Positions 9,241 to 21,200 of a stretch of DNA of 64,000 bases are shown here, one piece after another. The position numbers and the translations under genes are program-made. The notes under the pieces were generated by a model. That model searched no databases. It was not told the DNA's origin and saw nothing but the letters and a program-made list of their open reading frames with translations. Position 1 is the stretch's first letter. Every line of letters begins with the position of its first letter. Source of the DNA: Limnomonas spitsbergensis (lineage: Eukaryota; Chlorophyta; Chlorophyceae; Chlamydomonadales); assembly GCA_037349105.1 (NCBI GenBank), contig JAYJMM010000104.1, forward strand, positions 2,390,001 to 2,454,000. The letters run 5' to 3'.

Positions 9241-12200
9241 CTAGCGCCTGCTTCCCGCTAGGTGACCCCTGCCCTGACCTCCTCCCTCTAGTCTGGGCGA
9301 CAGGGCCGGCCCCCAAAAGAACTCATTCATGTTGGACAGGACAGAAGCCCCGGCAGGCATTTGCCGACCTGACGTAACGGCGGCAGCAGCAGCGGCCGCC
9401 CAGGGCCGCTCCGCACCTTGCTCCCCGCCGCTTTGCTGTACTACCCTGCCGGAATCATGGCTGGCCACATATTCTGAACCCTCAAAGCCGATGGAGGATG
9501 TCGCGCTCAACCCGGAGCGCTCAGAGGCACAGAACAGGGGGTTGTCGTAACAGGGCCGGTGGCCAAAAGCTCGCGCTGTAGTGGAGGCCCTGTCAGACAC
9601 CGCATCCAGCGACCGCTGAGGCAGGTGCTGCTCATGCTGTTGCTGCGGTTGCTGCGGTTGCTTCTGCTGTAGTGGTGCTTGCAGGGGCTCCTCGTCCGGG
9701 TCAAAGCAGCTCAGGCTTTGCAGGCACTCGCGAGGGGATCCCGTCAACCGGCTGTGCATGGGGAACGGCGGCGACAGCGGAGCCTCAGCCATGCTCGGGT
9801 CTCCACGGGGGCTTGAATCCGCAGAGCCACTCGGCGCCATAATGTGTGCCGAGCCCCGCGGGATCTTGCACGTATATTCGGATCCCCAAGGAGGACTTGA
9901 GTCCTCAGGGTTGAGGGCTGGTGGCTGCGGCTGTGGCGATGAGGCGCCTTCCGCCAGCTCCCCCGAAGCCTCAGCTGTGGAACACCGCCTCTTGACCCGT
10001 CGGCGGACAACAACAGCCAGCCCCGCTGCGGCCACAAGTACCGCGGCTCCGACGCCGGCGACCGTGGCGAACAGCGCCGTGTTCCCGAAGGCACTGCTGC
10101 CCTGGACTGGCGGTGTCGTGGAGTCTGGCGAAACCCGGTCGCTGGCGGTGAGGGTGGGGAGGCCGGCAGCAGGGGTGGCAGGGCTGCCACCTCCACCAGT
10201 GCCTGTTGTGCCTTTGCTGATGGGGGGGTTGCCAGGCAGCTGAGCCGCAAAGACCATGGAGCTGATCATCTATAAAGGGGTGAAACGGAAGGGCAGAGTT
10301 GGATTTGAGAGGATTCGAACGAAGATTATATTTCCTTTTTTGTTTAGTCCAAAAAGATGCACGGGACTTGTGCCAAACTGCCAGCAATCTGTTGCAGACA
10401 CACATTTACAGGAGGCATGCAGACAAAGATCTGCCGGGGAAAAGTGCGAACAGCTTCAACTTCGGTACATAAGTTTCCCTCCCTATCGTACATCCATCAC
10501 CCGTTCAAATTTGAAAACTCCTCTCCTGGCCGGACTCTCAATTGCTAGCCTTCACCTTGACTTCCCCGCTTCCCTCCCCCCCCCGTGCCCCTCCTCCCCG
10601 TCCTTCCTCAGTCCCCAGTCGCACCTCCGCGGTTGTCTGCAGCTCGAACTGCTGCGCCGAGACCTGGGCCGTGGCCAGGCTGTTGAGCAGGTTACTCATG
10701 ATGCTCTGCGCAACGATCGAGGTCTGCAGCAGCCGGTTCAGGTCCTGCGTGCTAGAGCAGTTAGCGGCGATTGCGGCCAGCGACGCAATCGAGGCCAGCC
10801 CGATGTCCTTGATCGTAGAGGGCAGGTCCGGCAGGCCCGCGTCCGAACCCGCCAGCGTCCGGGGCATGGCCTGCTGCACCATCAATGCCAGGACACTCAA
10901 CAAGCCCGCGTCAAACACAATGGCCGGGCCCCCAGTGGGCAGGGAGGCGGCGGCGGCGGCGGCGCCGTCGGCGGCTGCTCCCACCGCCGCAGCATCTGTA
11001 AGTAGCTCTCGGGCGGTCGGCGTGCGGACCAGGTGCCGGGCGGTGCCTGACCCGCTGCTGTCGATACTCTGCAGGCCTCGGCGGCGCTTCCCGCTGTTGG
11101 AGAGTCGGTTCAAAACGTTGGCCAGGTTGGAGACTGGTTGACCAGTAGCGTACTGCGTGTACACAATGACAGCCACAGACTGCCATGCAGAGAGAGCGAC
11201 CTGGAGAAGTGGGGGAGCGTCCAAGGGTTAGGGAGGGCTTTGCACGTTCACAAACATGGACAGTCACACGGAGATGGCGACCTGGAGAGGTGGGTGAGCG
11301 TCTGGAGTTTAGGGTTTAGGGAGGTTTATTCATGCTTCAGAAATACAGACTGTCACACGGGGATGGCTGCCTTGAGAGGTGGAGGAGGATTTAGCGTCTA
11401 GGGTAGGGGACCCCTACTAGGGTCCCTTAGATCTGACTGTTTCAATTGCACATGCTGCCACACAAAGATGCTGACTTGGAGAGCTACATGGAGATAGCTG
11501 GCGTTGATGATAGATAATTGATCACTGGGTGCACCCCAATCGAATATGGGGTTACGTTATCCAGGGGTATGGAATCTGCCTGAGCTGTTGGTGAGGAGAG
11601 ATGTGGGAAGGAAGCAGGCACCTAGAGGCCTTCTACCTATGAAGAGTGGCCCACACCTGATTGCTTCAGGTCCCGATCAGCATATGGCCCATATATGGTA
11701 TACAGTACCCCTATATACGGTTTAGGGGACATCAACGGCATACGGTCCGCACACATACGGTATATACGCGTATATGTTAACCCCATATATGGGTACAGCC
11801 ACCCCTAACTTTGGGCTGCTCATGCTAGGCTAAAACACAGCTCATAACCACTGCATGCTCTGGGGTGCTTCATTCACCACTGCAGCTCCTGAGATGCCGC
11901 AATCAGCATGATGAAGAACAAAACTTTTTTATTTCCAGAAACGTGGCCTGATGTCCAGTGCATACAGGCAGGCCAGCTGTGGGCGCCCCCTCATTCTCAC
12001 GCCCCCTCCTTCCCCCGGCTCACAATTGGAACATCCTGGACCCTCTTGGCGAGCATGTAGGACGTCTGAACCACAACGGAGGCCACCGCCTGTTCAGCCA
12101 GGACCAGGGCAAAGGCTCCGGGTGTCTGCAAAAAGCACAACAGGAAACATTGGCATGTCAGCAGAGGCTGGTCAGGGTGGAGGGTCCTGGAAGCCGATCG

Positions 12201-15200
12201 GCTTCCGAGCCCAGAACCGTTGCCGCAAAACAAAATGGACTCGGTTTAACCATGGTCTAGGAAAAAATAAGCGGTTCGGCTGAACTTGAAATTTGTTAAA
12301 AGCCCCCCCCAGGACCCTGGTAAAGGTGCACTGCAACAGAGATTACTTCCTTATCTCCCAGTCGTTTAAATCAGCAAATATCTGCGTCGCAGAGCACCTT
12401 CGATGCTGGCCGCACAGGTTCAAACAGGTTAAGCGGTCCAAGATGCCCACTCCTGGCCCCTTTTCATTAATAGAGACAAGGAGCAGGCATCTCATTTCAC
12501 TGCTCACAGGCCCTTGCCTCAGTCCCCCCTTCAAACGCACCTCTTTCACATTCAGCTCCTCGTACGCATCCGTGGTACCGATGACGAACTTGTCAGGAAT
12601 ACTGAACCCCACCATTATAGCTCTTCGCATATCCTCAACGGCTACTCCAGGAGGAGCAAACACCTGGATCAAGGATAAAAGGAGAGAGGAAGCCAGATTG
12701 ACACGACGGCTGGATCAGATCTGGGTATCGCAGAGATCAGATTGACCTTCATCATTCCATCCTGATATCTGCCGTTCTATTGGATATTTGGATCTAGATC
12801 TCAAGTTTCATCAGATCTTAGGATCTTCCGCCCCCGCTCAATCCTAGCGTCTCGCGTCATGCCAAGCATGGTGTATGCCTCTCCATACGGGGGGAAAGCT
12901 CTCCCTGGCTCGCTTGCATGGAACTAGCTCATCAAAGGAACAGCACTTGGACTGCATAGAACCTTCGTTGCATGGGATTGACCTAGCAGTGCGCTAAGCG
13001 CTTCTACCGTCTGGGGGCCCTAATTTATATGTGCATGTCCTACCCCACAAGCCTCACCAGCAGGGAGCTGAGGGGTGACATCACCGTGGAGCCACCAGGG
13101 GCGGCAAGCGGGACAACCTGTGTCAGCAGCGTCGTTACGTCGTGGCATTGAGGGCTCCCCGCTTCCACGCTCCGGTTCTGGACGGGGCGAGGAGGAAGCT
13201 TGGCGGTGGTGCGGGTGAAAGCGGAAATGGGTGCATGGGTGCATTGGTGCACGGGTGCATGGGTGCATAGGTGCATGAGTGCATAGGTGCATGGGTGCAC
13301 GGGTGCATAGGTGCATGAGTACATGGATGCATGGGTGCATGGTTGCATGGATGGTGTATGTGTGCATGGATGGTGCATGGGTGCATGGATGGTGCATGGG
13401 TGCATGGGTGCACGGGTGCATAGGTGCATGGGTGCATGGATGCATGGATGGTGTATGGGTGCATGGGTGCATGGATGGTGCATGAGTGCATGGGTGCACA
13501 GGCACAGGGTAGAGTGGGGAGATTAGAGCTCGAAGATGAGGGCAACTGTTTGAACATACCACAAGGATAGATCAGCGGCAAACGGATCAGCGGCATGAAG
13601 AGCATTGTGCACAACTTCATATGAGACCGACAGGGAGGCATATTGCCACGCCAGTGGTCCCACTGTGTTGCTGTTGTTGCCGTTGTTGCTGTTGTTGCTG
13701 TTGTTGCAGCGCCACTGCACCCACCCAATCGCTCTCTAGCACTCATGAGGCCGTACACTCCAGATTCACCACGCGCTAATTGGAGGGGGTGAGCATCAGG
13801 GGCTGCTGCTGTTGCTACCAATGTTTTCATTTTCTGTCTTTCTTCGCAGCACCAGCAAGCCCACCCACTGGTCCTTACCATGAGCTGTGTGGAGGGGATG
13901 AGCATCAGGTCCTGCGTCGCTTCCTTATCAGTCTTGATGGTAATAGACCAGCGCCCCGAAGAGGTGGTCAGGGCTGACGGCAGGGAGGGGGTGAGCAGGG
14001 ACACGTCAGCAGCAGCAGCTGGCATCACCACAAGGATCATCAGGCCAGGCATCAGCATGCCAATGATCCAATTACATTAGCAGACACAGGGCACAGCATA
14101 TAGTTTTCATTCCTTTGCTGTATCCTGGCCCCGTGGTAAACAGAGCCAACACAACTGCTGCATCTATCAGACTGGCGTACTGCCTGCACCCTCACCTGCT
14201 GGATCTACGAGGCTGTTGTACTGCCATCCCCCTCACCTGCTGGATCTACGAGGCTGGTGTACTGCCTTCCCCTCATCTTCTGGATCTACAAGACTGCTGT
14301 ACTGCCTTTCCCCTCACCTTCTGGATCTACAAGACTGTTGTACTGCCTTTCCCCTTCACCTGCTGGATCTACGAGGTATGTGCACTGCCTCCCCCCTCAC
14401 CTGCTGGATCCATTATGCTTGTGTACTGCCTGTTGTCATCAGCATCCACATACACCACGCAGTGACTCAGGTAGCCTGAATCAAGGATTTGAGGAGTTCA
14501 GGGTTGAGGGAAAAGAGAATGAGAGAATTAGAGCTAAGGGTTCAAACCACAACATGTAGATCCATTGTTATGGTAGCCTGCATCAACGAATTTATACGTC
14601 CTCTTTATGGATGCTGAATGTTGCCTGCATGAGCCTGTCAACGCTGCCATCGGCATGTTTTATGCTTTGCTGGCATAGAGCGGTACTGGGTGTGAACTTT
14701 ACTGCTTCAAACAATGCTTCAGGTCTTCGGGAGATAAGCGGCATACCGATATCAAAGGTGGGATCCCAAATGTCCTGAGTGGATTAAGTCTTAATATCAG
14801 GTGCAGAAGCTGCACCCCTTCTGTTCAATGTAAAAGACGCGTCTTGCACTTTCACGCAACTCTCTCTCAGAGCCCGCGGTGGGAGCCCCCCTAGCCGAAA
14901 TGCATCCCTGCCAAGACCAAACATCACTTTATTAGCCCACTCTTTGGTGGCAAGTGTCTACATAGTAGCAGACGTAATAACCAGACGCACATTGGAGTTA
15001 CACGAGAGACTCAAATCGGGCCCACTGGCCCACTGGCACCGCCAGGGGACACTGGCCCACTGGCACCGCCAGAGCCCACTGGCACCGCCAGGGGACAATG
15101 GCTTACTGGCACCGCCAGGGCCCACTGGCACCGCCCGGCCAGGGGACACAATCAAGTCCCCTGAATTCACATACAAGGCCCTACTGAGCCCATGCGATTA

Positions 15201-18200
15201 TTCTCAACTCTCCCAGTCCACTCTGCCTGATGTATGTAAATGGTTGCCAGTTGGATGCAGGCGCCATTCAAACAGCAACCACACCAAGGCCCCATGAGCG
15301 CCTCGAGACCGCTTGCACCAAGTTGCCCCCTCCACCAAGGCTGTATCCTCAGATGCTTAATGTCTCACCTGTGTATGCATAGCCTGTGATTACTCTTGAG
15401 GCAACAATTGGCTCAGGAGGCTGGGGTGGGGAGGGAGCAGGAGGAGGTGACGGGGGGAGGGGGGAGGGGGGCAGGGGAGGGGGGCTGGGAGAGGGAGGCG
15501 GAGGGGGAGGGGGCGTGGGGGGAGGAGACAGAGGAAGGGGAGGAGAGAGGGGTTGAGGAGAGGGGGAAGGAGGGGGAGGGGGACGACGAGGGGGGGGAGA
15601 GGGAGGGGGAGGAGGGGGAGGAGGAGGAGATGGAGGGGGGGGGGAGGGGAGGGGGAGGGGGAGGGGAAGGAAGGGGAGGGGCAGGTGAGGGAGGAGGTGG
15701 AGACGGTGGGTTGGGGCAAGGCGGCATGCTCAATCTACCTAGGATGGCATCACAAGAGTTGTCAATGTCCAGCACGTTAAACTGTGGCTGTGTACAGTCC
15801 GAGAGTCCAAGCCGAGTGAAGAAGGCTATCTGTTTCAAGCTTTGATCCAGATTACTATGCAGCTGCAAGGTGCTGTTTGGGTCAGTGGTGGGAACAATGA
15901 CAAGCAGTGAGCGAACACCGGGAATGGCTGAGCAGCCGATCCCCGGGGAGAGGAACCGCACATCTGTCAGCAGCTCGGCCTGGGTGACCGCAAGAAGGGA
16001 GTTGCACGTGGGGTCGGAGAGGGTGGCTGCAGACCAGGAGAGGACCAAGGTGAAGACGCAGTCGGGGGCGGGGGGCGGGGGCGGGGACGGGGACGGGGGG
16101 GGGCGGGGAGGGAGAAGGAGGGCGCGGAGACGGGGGAGAGGGAGAGGGAGGGCGTGGTGATGGGGGATATGGATATGGAGAGGGAGGTGAGGGAGGAGAA
16201 GGAGATGGAGGGGGCGGAGAGGGAGGAGGAGGTGAAGGAGGGGGGAGAGAGGGAGGGGGAGGTGAGGGAGGGGGGGGTGGAGGAGGAGGAGGTGAAGGAG
16301 CAGGTGGACGGGGAGGGGAGGGAGAAGGAGGGGGAAGGGGGGGAGCTGGAGGTTTTTGGGGTGGGGAAGGAGGAGGGGAGAGTGATGGGGGAGCAGGAGA
16401 CAATGGAACAGGAGGCAAGGGCGGAGGATAAGGGGGATGTGGAGGGGGTAGTGGGGGAGATGGAAGTAGGGGGGATGGGAGTGGAGGTGGAGGGACAGGG
16501 GCGGAGGGGTTTGGAGGTGAGGGGGTGGGAGGTGGGGGAGATGGGGGGCGGGGAGAGGGAGGAGTAGGGGAGGGAGGGGAAGGGGAGGGAGGGGGAGGAG
16601 ATGGAGGAGAAGGGTAAGGAGGAGATGGGGAGGGAGGGAGAGGGGGGGGAGGAGATGGAGAAGGGGAGGGAGGAGAAGGAGAGGGAGGAGAAGGGGAGGG
16701 AGGACGAGGGGAGGGAGGGGAAGGGGAAGGAGGAGGAGGTGAAGGAGGGGAAGGAGAAGGAGAGGGAGAGGGAGGAGAGGGAGATGGGGGTGGTGGTGAT
16801 GGTGGTGAAGGCAGAGGGGGCAAAGGGGGAGAGGGAGAGGGAGGATATGGAGAGGGAGGGGGGGATGGAGGAGGAGGAGACGGGGGTGTAGGTGGAAGAG
16901 GATAGGGAGGAGGTGGGGAGGGGGGAGGAGGTGGGGGTGAGGGGTTTGGCGGGGAGGGTGGGGAAGGGGGCGGGGAAGGCGGGGTCGGGTAGGGTGGAAA
17001 GGGCAAAGGTGGGGGTGAAGGGGGAGGAGACGGCGGCAGAGGCAGTGGTGGCTGTGGTGGCTGGCTCGGCGGCGGGGGTACAGGCCTGCAGCTTGGAGAA
17101 AAGGACAGGCCGCAGGCGTTGCATGTGCCGTACGTGGATATGTAGTCGCTACACCCAGTGGCATTGAAGGTGTCCAAAATGTACCTGATGACAAGGAAAT
17201 GTGACATGTGTGAGAGGTGGTGTAATGATTGAGATGCCATAGTGGATATGTAGTCGCTACATCCAATGGCATTGAAGGTGTACCTGATGACAGGGAAGTG
17301 TGTAATTTAAAGTGTCCAGGATTTATCTGAGGGCAGAAAGGTGTGAGGGGTGTGACAGACAAAGGGGTGAACGGCAAGGGAGGTCGGAGGCCAGAGGGGT
17401 GGCCCATATACGTAAATTTCTTTCCCTCCAAGATGCAGGGGCATCTTCCAGTCTAGATGCTGGGGGTGTACTTGAGGGGTTGGTTGTCTCGAGCTTTTAG
17501 TCTGCAGGCCTGCACACATGTCGATGGTCACATCTCAAAGTGCAAGGACTGGCAGATGCGCTGCATGAGGTGTTGTCACGTCTTAATGGTCTTGAAGGCA
17601 TCCCCTTGCAATATGAACAACCGAGTGCCTTGATCGCAATCCTTTGGGCACAGATAGGCTCATAGGGGAGCTGGGGGGACAGGGATCAGTGTCCTTAGCC
17701 CTAAACTAGTGTTTCTTTTTTCGGCTACGAGTCCACCTTCGGCAGGCCGCCCCGCGGCCGATAAAGCCTGATTGGCACCAAACCTGGACCAGCCTACAAA
17801 TAGTGTCCAAAGTAGCATGGCTGGCCACAAGCAAGGCAGGAGTGTAGCTGACATGTAGCTGAGTCACGAAGAAAAAAAAACTGCTCTAACCCTGCAACCT
17901 TTTCGTCATTACCTGGCCAGTAAGGAGTTGTTGAACAGTTTGCAGAAGCGTGATGCGCTGTACTTCTCTGCCAGTGTGACCGAGACCACTGCTGTGTCGG
18001 TGTCGCTGTACGTGCAAGTTACGCTGCCCAGCAGGGTAGTGCCCTGAAACAACGGACACACACAGACACACACGTGTCAATACAGTGAGTGGCAAACAGG
18101 TATGGTGGCACCCTGAACAGTGGAGATGCGCATACACACACACACGTGCCTGCTCAAGTGTAGGAAAGTGGCGGTAAGGAAGCATTGACGCCCCCTGAGA

Positions 18201-21200
18201 GTAAAGAGAACAAACGAATACACACATGCCCTTGCATGTTAACACACAGTGGAAACCTAAGTATTTTTCCATGAACCCTAAACCGTTCTGAGCACAACGG
18301 AAAGCAAGCTTTGCTTGATGAGCTCTGCCATGTTTACAGCCCTGGCGAGTCCATAGCAGATCAGAGTCCTCCTCATAGTGCCGCAACAACAACTCGAGAC
18401 CGTTCCGCACTTCCAGAGCCCTCCTCAAACGATCACCTCCAAACATTTTATTGAAACGGACCTCTCAAGCAAACATTTCCAAACATTTTTTGAAAGAACA
18501 TCTCGAACAAACGTCACCAAACCTATTCCCCCCCTGGCCCATGTAATCTTCCAGGATTTAGGGCAAAAATCTAGGCCCTTGGCACTTTACCCTGGCCCTT
18601 ATCCCTGTTATGTGTTCTGCCAGGGTTCAGGGTTTAACACAAAGCGTACTTATTAACCCAGCCCTATTCCTCTCATGTGTTCTGTCAGCTTCAGGTTTCC
18701 ACCTCAGCCCTCAGCCCGTGACCCGGCCCTTTCCCTCTCATGTGTACTGCCAGGACTCTTGTGTGTACTGCCAGGGATCTTACCAGGGTGTAGTAAGTCC
18801 CGACCACATTCACGAGGTCGCTGCAAACGCCTCTGCTGTACACCGGGCCTCCCAGCTTCTGCAGCTGGACCACCTAGGGACGCATCAAAAGGAGGGGGAG
18901 GGATGCATGGGCATGAAAGGGAGTGCATGCATGGGAACATGTGTGCATGCATGCATGCATGTATGGGAGCAAGGGAGAGGGCATGTGTAAGAACATGCCA
19001 GTAGAGCGAAACATCGTATTTGGGCAGGCGGATAAATAACAGCCTGAGACTTGATCTGCCTAAGATGACGCACGTTGGACTGTAATTTCGCGAAATTAAA
19101 TCCAGCCGTGCATCAGATTGAGAATGGACAGACGCGCATGGCGGAGAGTACTCAAGACAGTTTCATTCTATACGGTAACCTCATTTACTATTTATTTGAA
19201 GGGCATCAGGGCACAAACGCGCGGGGCGCTCTTCCTGGTATCTGCGTCTTCTTTTACAATTTTGAGCGATATTCAGCTACATTTCAGCTACGTCCCGGCC
19301 TACGACTTAGAGGCCCATGTACGGCATGCATTTTGCCATTGCATGGGCCGTATGCCATCGGCCGGTCATGGCATGGTCCGACCGTTTGTACCTCAGGCCA
19401 GGCCTTGATGCTAAATCCTGAACCCCTACCTGGGGACAGGCCTGGACCGCCTCTCTGGGGGGAGGGGGCGGGGGCGGGCTGGGCGGCGCTAGCGGGGGTT
19501 TGCCGGGGCTCGGCGGGCGCAGGTCCGGTTGCGGCGGAAAAGGAAATGGCGCAGGCGGCGGCAACGGGACCGGTGGAGGGGCTGGAGGCGGGCAGCCGGT
19601 AGGCACCCAGTCAGAGTAGCCTCCGCACTGGCTGCCTGAGGTGAAGCTGGCGAGCGCGGACACATTGCAGCTGCCTAGGCCCATGAGGGTGAGGATGAGC
19701 TGCGCGTCCAGGGAGCTGGCGAGGTTGCGGTAAAGGACCTGCAGCAGGAGGGGCAAGAGAGAGAGAGGGTGATAGAGAGAGGGAGAGAGAGCGTCATGTC
19801 TTTTTGTTTGGATGCGAGCCAAAGGGTGTAACATAGCCAGCCACTGGGTCGAATGAGGGTGTGGTGTGCAACTGTGCGTGCAAGGTTCGGATGTATGGTA
19901 TGAAGATCAGGGATTTAGCGTATGTTTTGGGGACAGAATGCAGCAGCAGGTAAGAGTGCAAGCAAGTCAATGCCCCTCTTACGAGTTGCCCTGCTTTCTG
20001 ACCGCATATACAAATTCAAATTCGAAACCAGCGACTTGCAAGACATATTCAAGTGCCTCACCACGTTGTCCTCGGTAGTTGCAGTAGTTGCAGTGGCCAA
20101 CAAGGCTCCAGATCCGGCAGTACAGGAGAGCGGTACAGACAGCCCCACGTTGTACAGGTAGTACAGTTGGAGGTACAGGTTGAACAGGTTGCACGAGGGC
20201 GGCCTCTGGCGGCTTGTGTCATAGGTGAGTGAGAAGATGGAGATACAGCCCTTCTGGGGTCCCGGGGGGCTGGAGGGGGGGAGAGGAGGAGGGGGACGGG
20301 TGGCAGGGACGGCGGGAGGTGACTTCTGTTGAGTTGGAGAGGGGGGAGAAGAGAGGGAGGAGGGTTGAGGCGGTGGAGTTGAAACCAGGAGAGGGTATGG
20401 GGTTGGAATATGTTGAGGGGGGGAGGAGGATGGGGAGGACGGAGGGAGTGGAGGAGGGGGGGCAGTGAGGGGGGAGCTCTGTGGGGGGCGAGGTGGGGGA
20501 GGGGAGGGGCTCGGAGGGGAGGGCCGAAGGGAGGGATCAGGAGGGGGAGGGGCAGGGGAGGGTGAAGGGGTTGGCGAAAATCTTGGTGGTGAAGGTGGGG
20601 AGGTGTCCAAACTGGGCGGTTGGGGAGATGGAGGGGGGCGTGACGTGGGTGGAGGCGGTGGGGAGATGTCCAAACGGGGAGGCTGTGGAGAGGGAGGGAT
20701 AAGGGATGTGGGAGGGGGAGAGGGGGAGGGAGGGAAGGGAGAGGGGGAGACAGGGGAGGGAGGGGAGGAAGAGGGAGGAGAGGGGGAGGGAGGCGACAGA
20801 GTGGGGGGAGAGGGAGGAGAGGGGTAGGGAGGGGAGGGAGGAAAAGGTAAGGGGGGAGGACGGGGTGAAGGAGTGGGGGGAGGGAGGGAGGGAGGGGAGG
20901 GAGGAGAGGGAAATGGGGGAGGAGGGGGTGAAGGAGTGGGGGGAGAGGGACGGGGGGGAGGCAACGGATTTGGTGGCGAGGTGCCCAGCCCCAGCGGTGA
21001 CAGGGGTGGTGAGGGCAGGCTGCACTGCGGGTTATGAACCGCAGGAGTGATGGCGCCACAAGTGGTGCTCACCACAAGCAGGCTGCCAGAATGCTCGCAG
21101 GACAGCAGGTTGGTCAGCGTGAAGAAGGCTAGCTGGTTGCTATTGTTGCCGAGATTGGAAACGAAGGTCTGCGTGCTGGCGTCGTCTACCGTGGTAGCTG

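Noticed and set aside
10300..10330. Possible tRNA T-loop (GATTCGAAC on the minus strand)
   Set aside because: No flanking stem pairing and it lies in a gene A intron with no cloverleaf.
11680..11800. TATA-rich palindromic stretch as a promoter
   Set aside because: It lies inside a gene A intron between paralogue-supported exons; composition alone is not evidence of a promoter.
13020..14058. MHPCTHAP-type ORFs of 147-307 codons
   Set aside because: Read through an 8-bp intronic minisatellite; only 13058-13177 and 13879-13973 match exons of the paralogue.
15396..17167. + strand glutamate/glycine-rich ORFs such as 15396-15845 and 16154-16891
   Set aside because: Antisense of proline-rich exons; no independent start context, domain or splice signal.
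15413..17431. The 672-codon minus-strand frame as one protein
   Set aside because: Its upstream half reads leucine/histidine-rich out-of-frame sequence; only its cysteine-domain part is real, and the upstream part belongs to the 452-codon frame.
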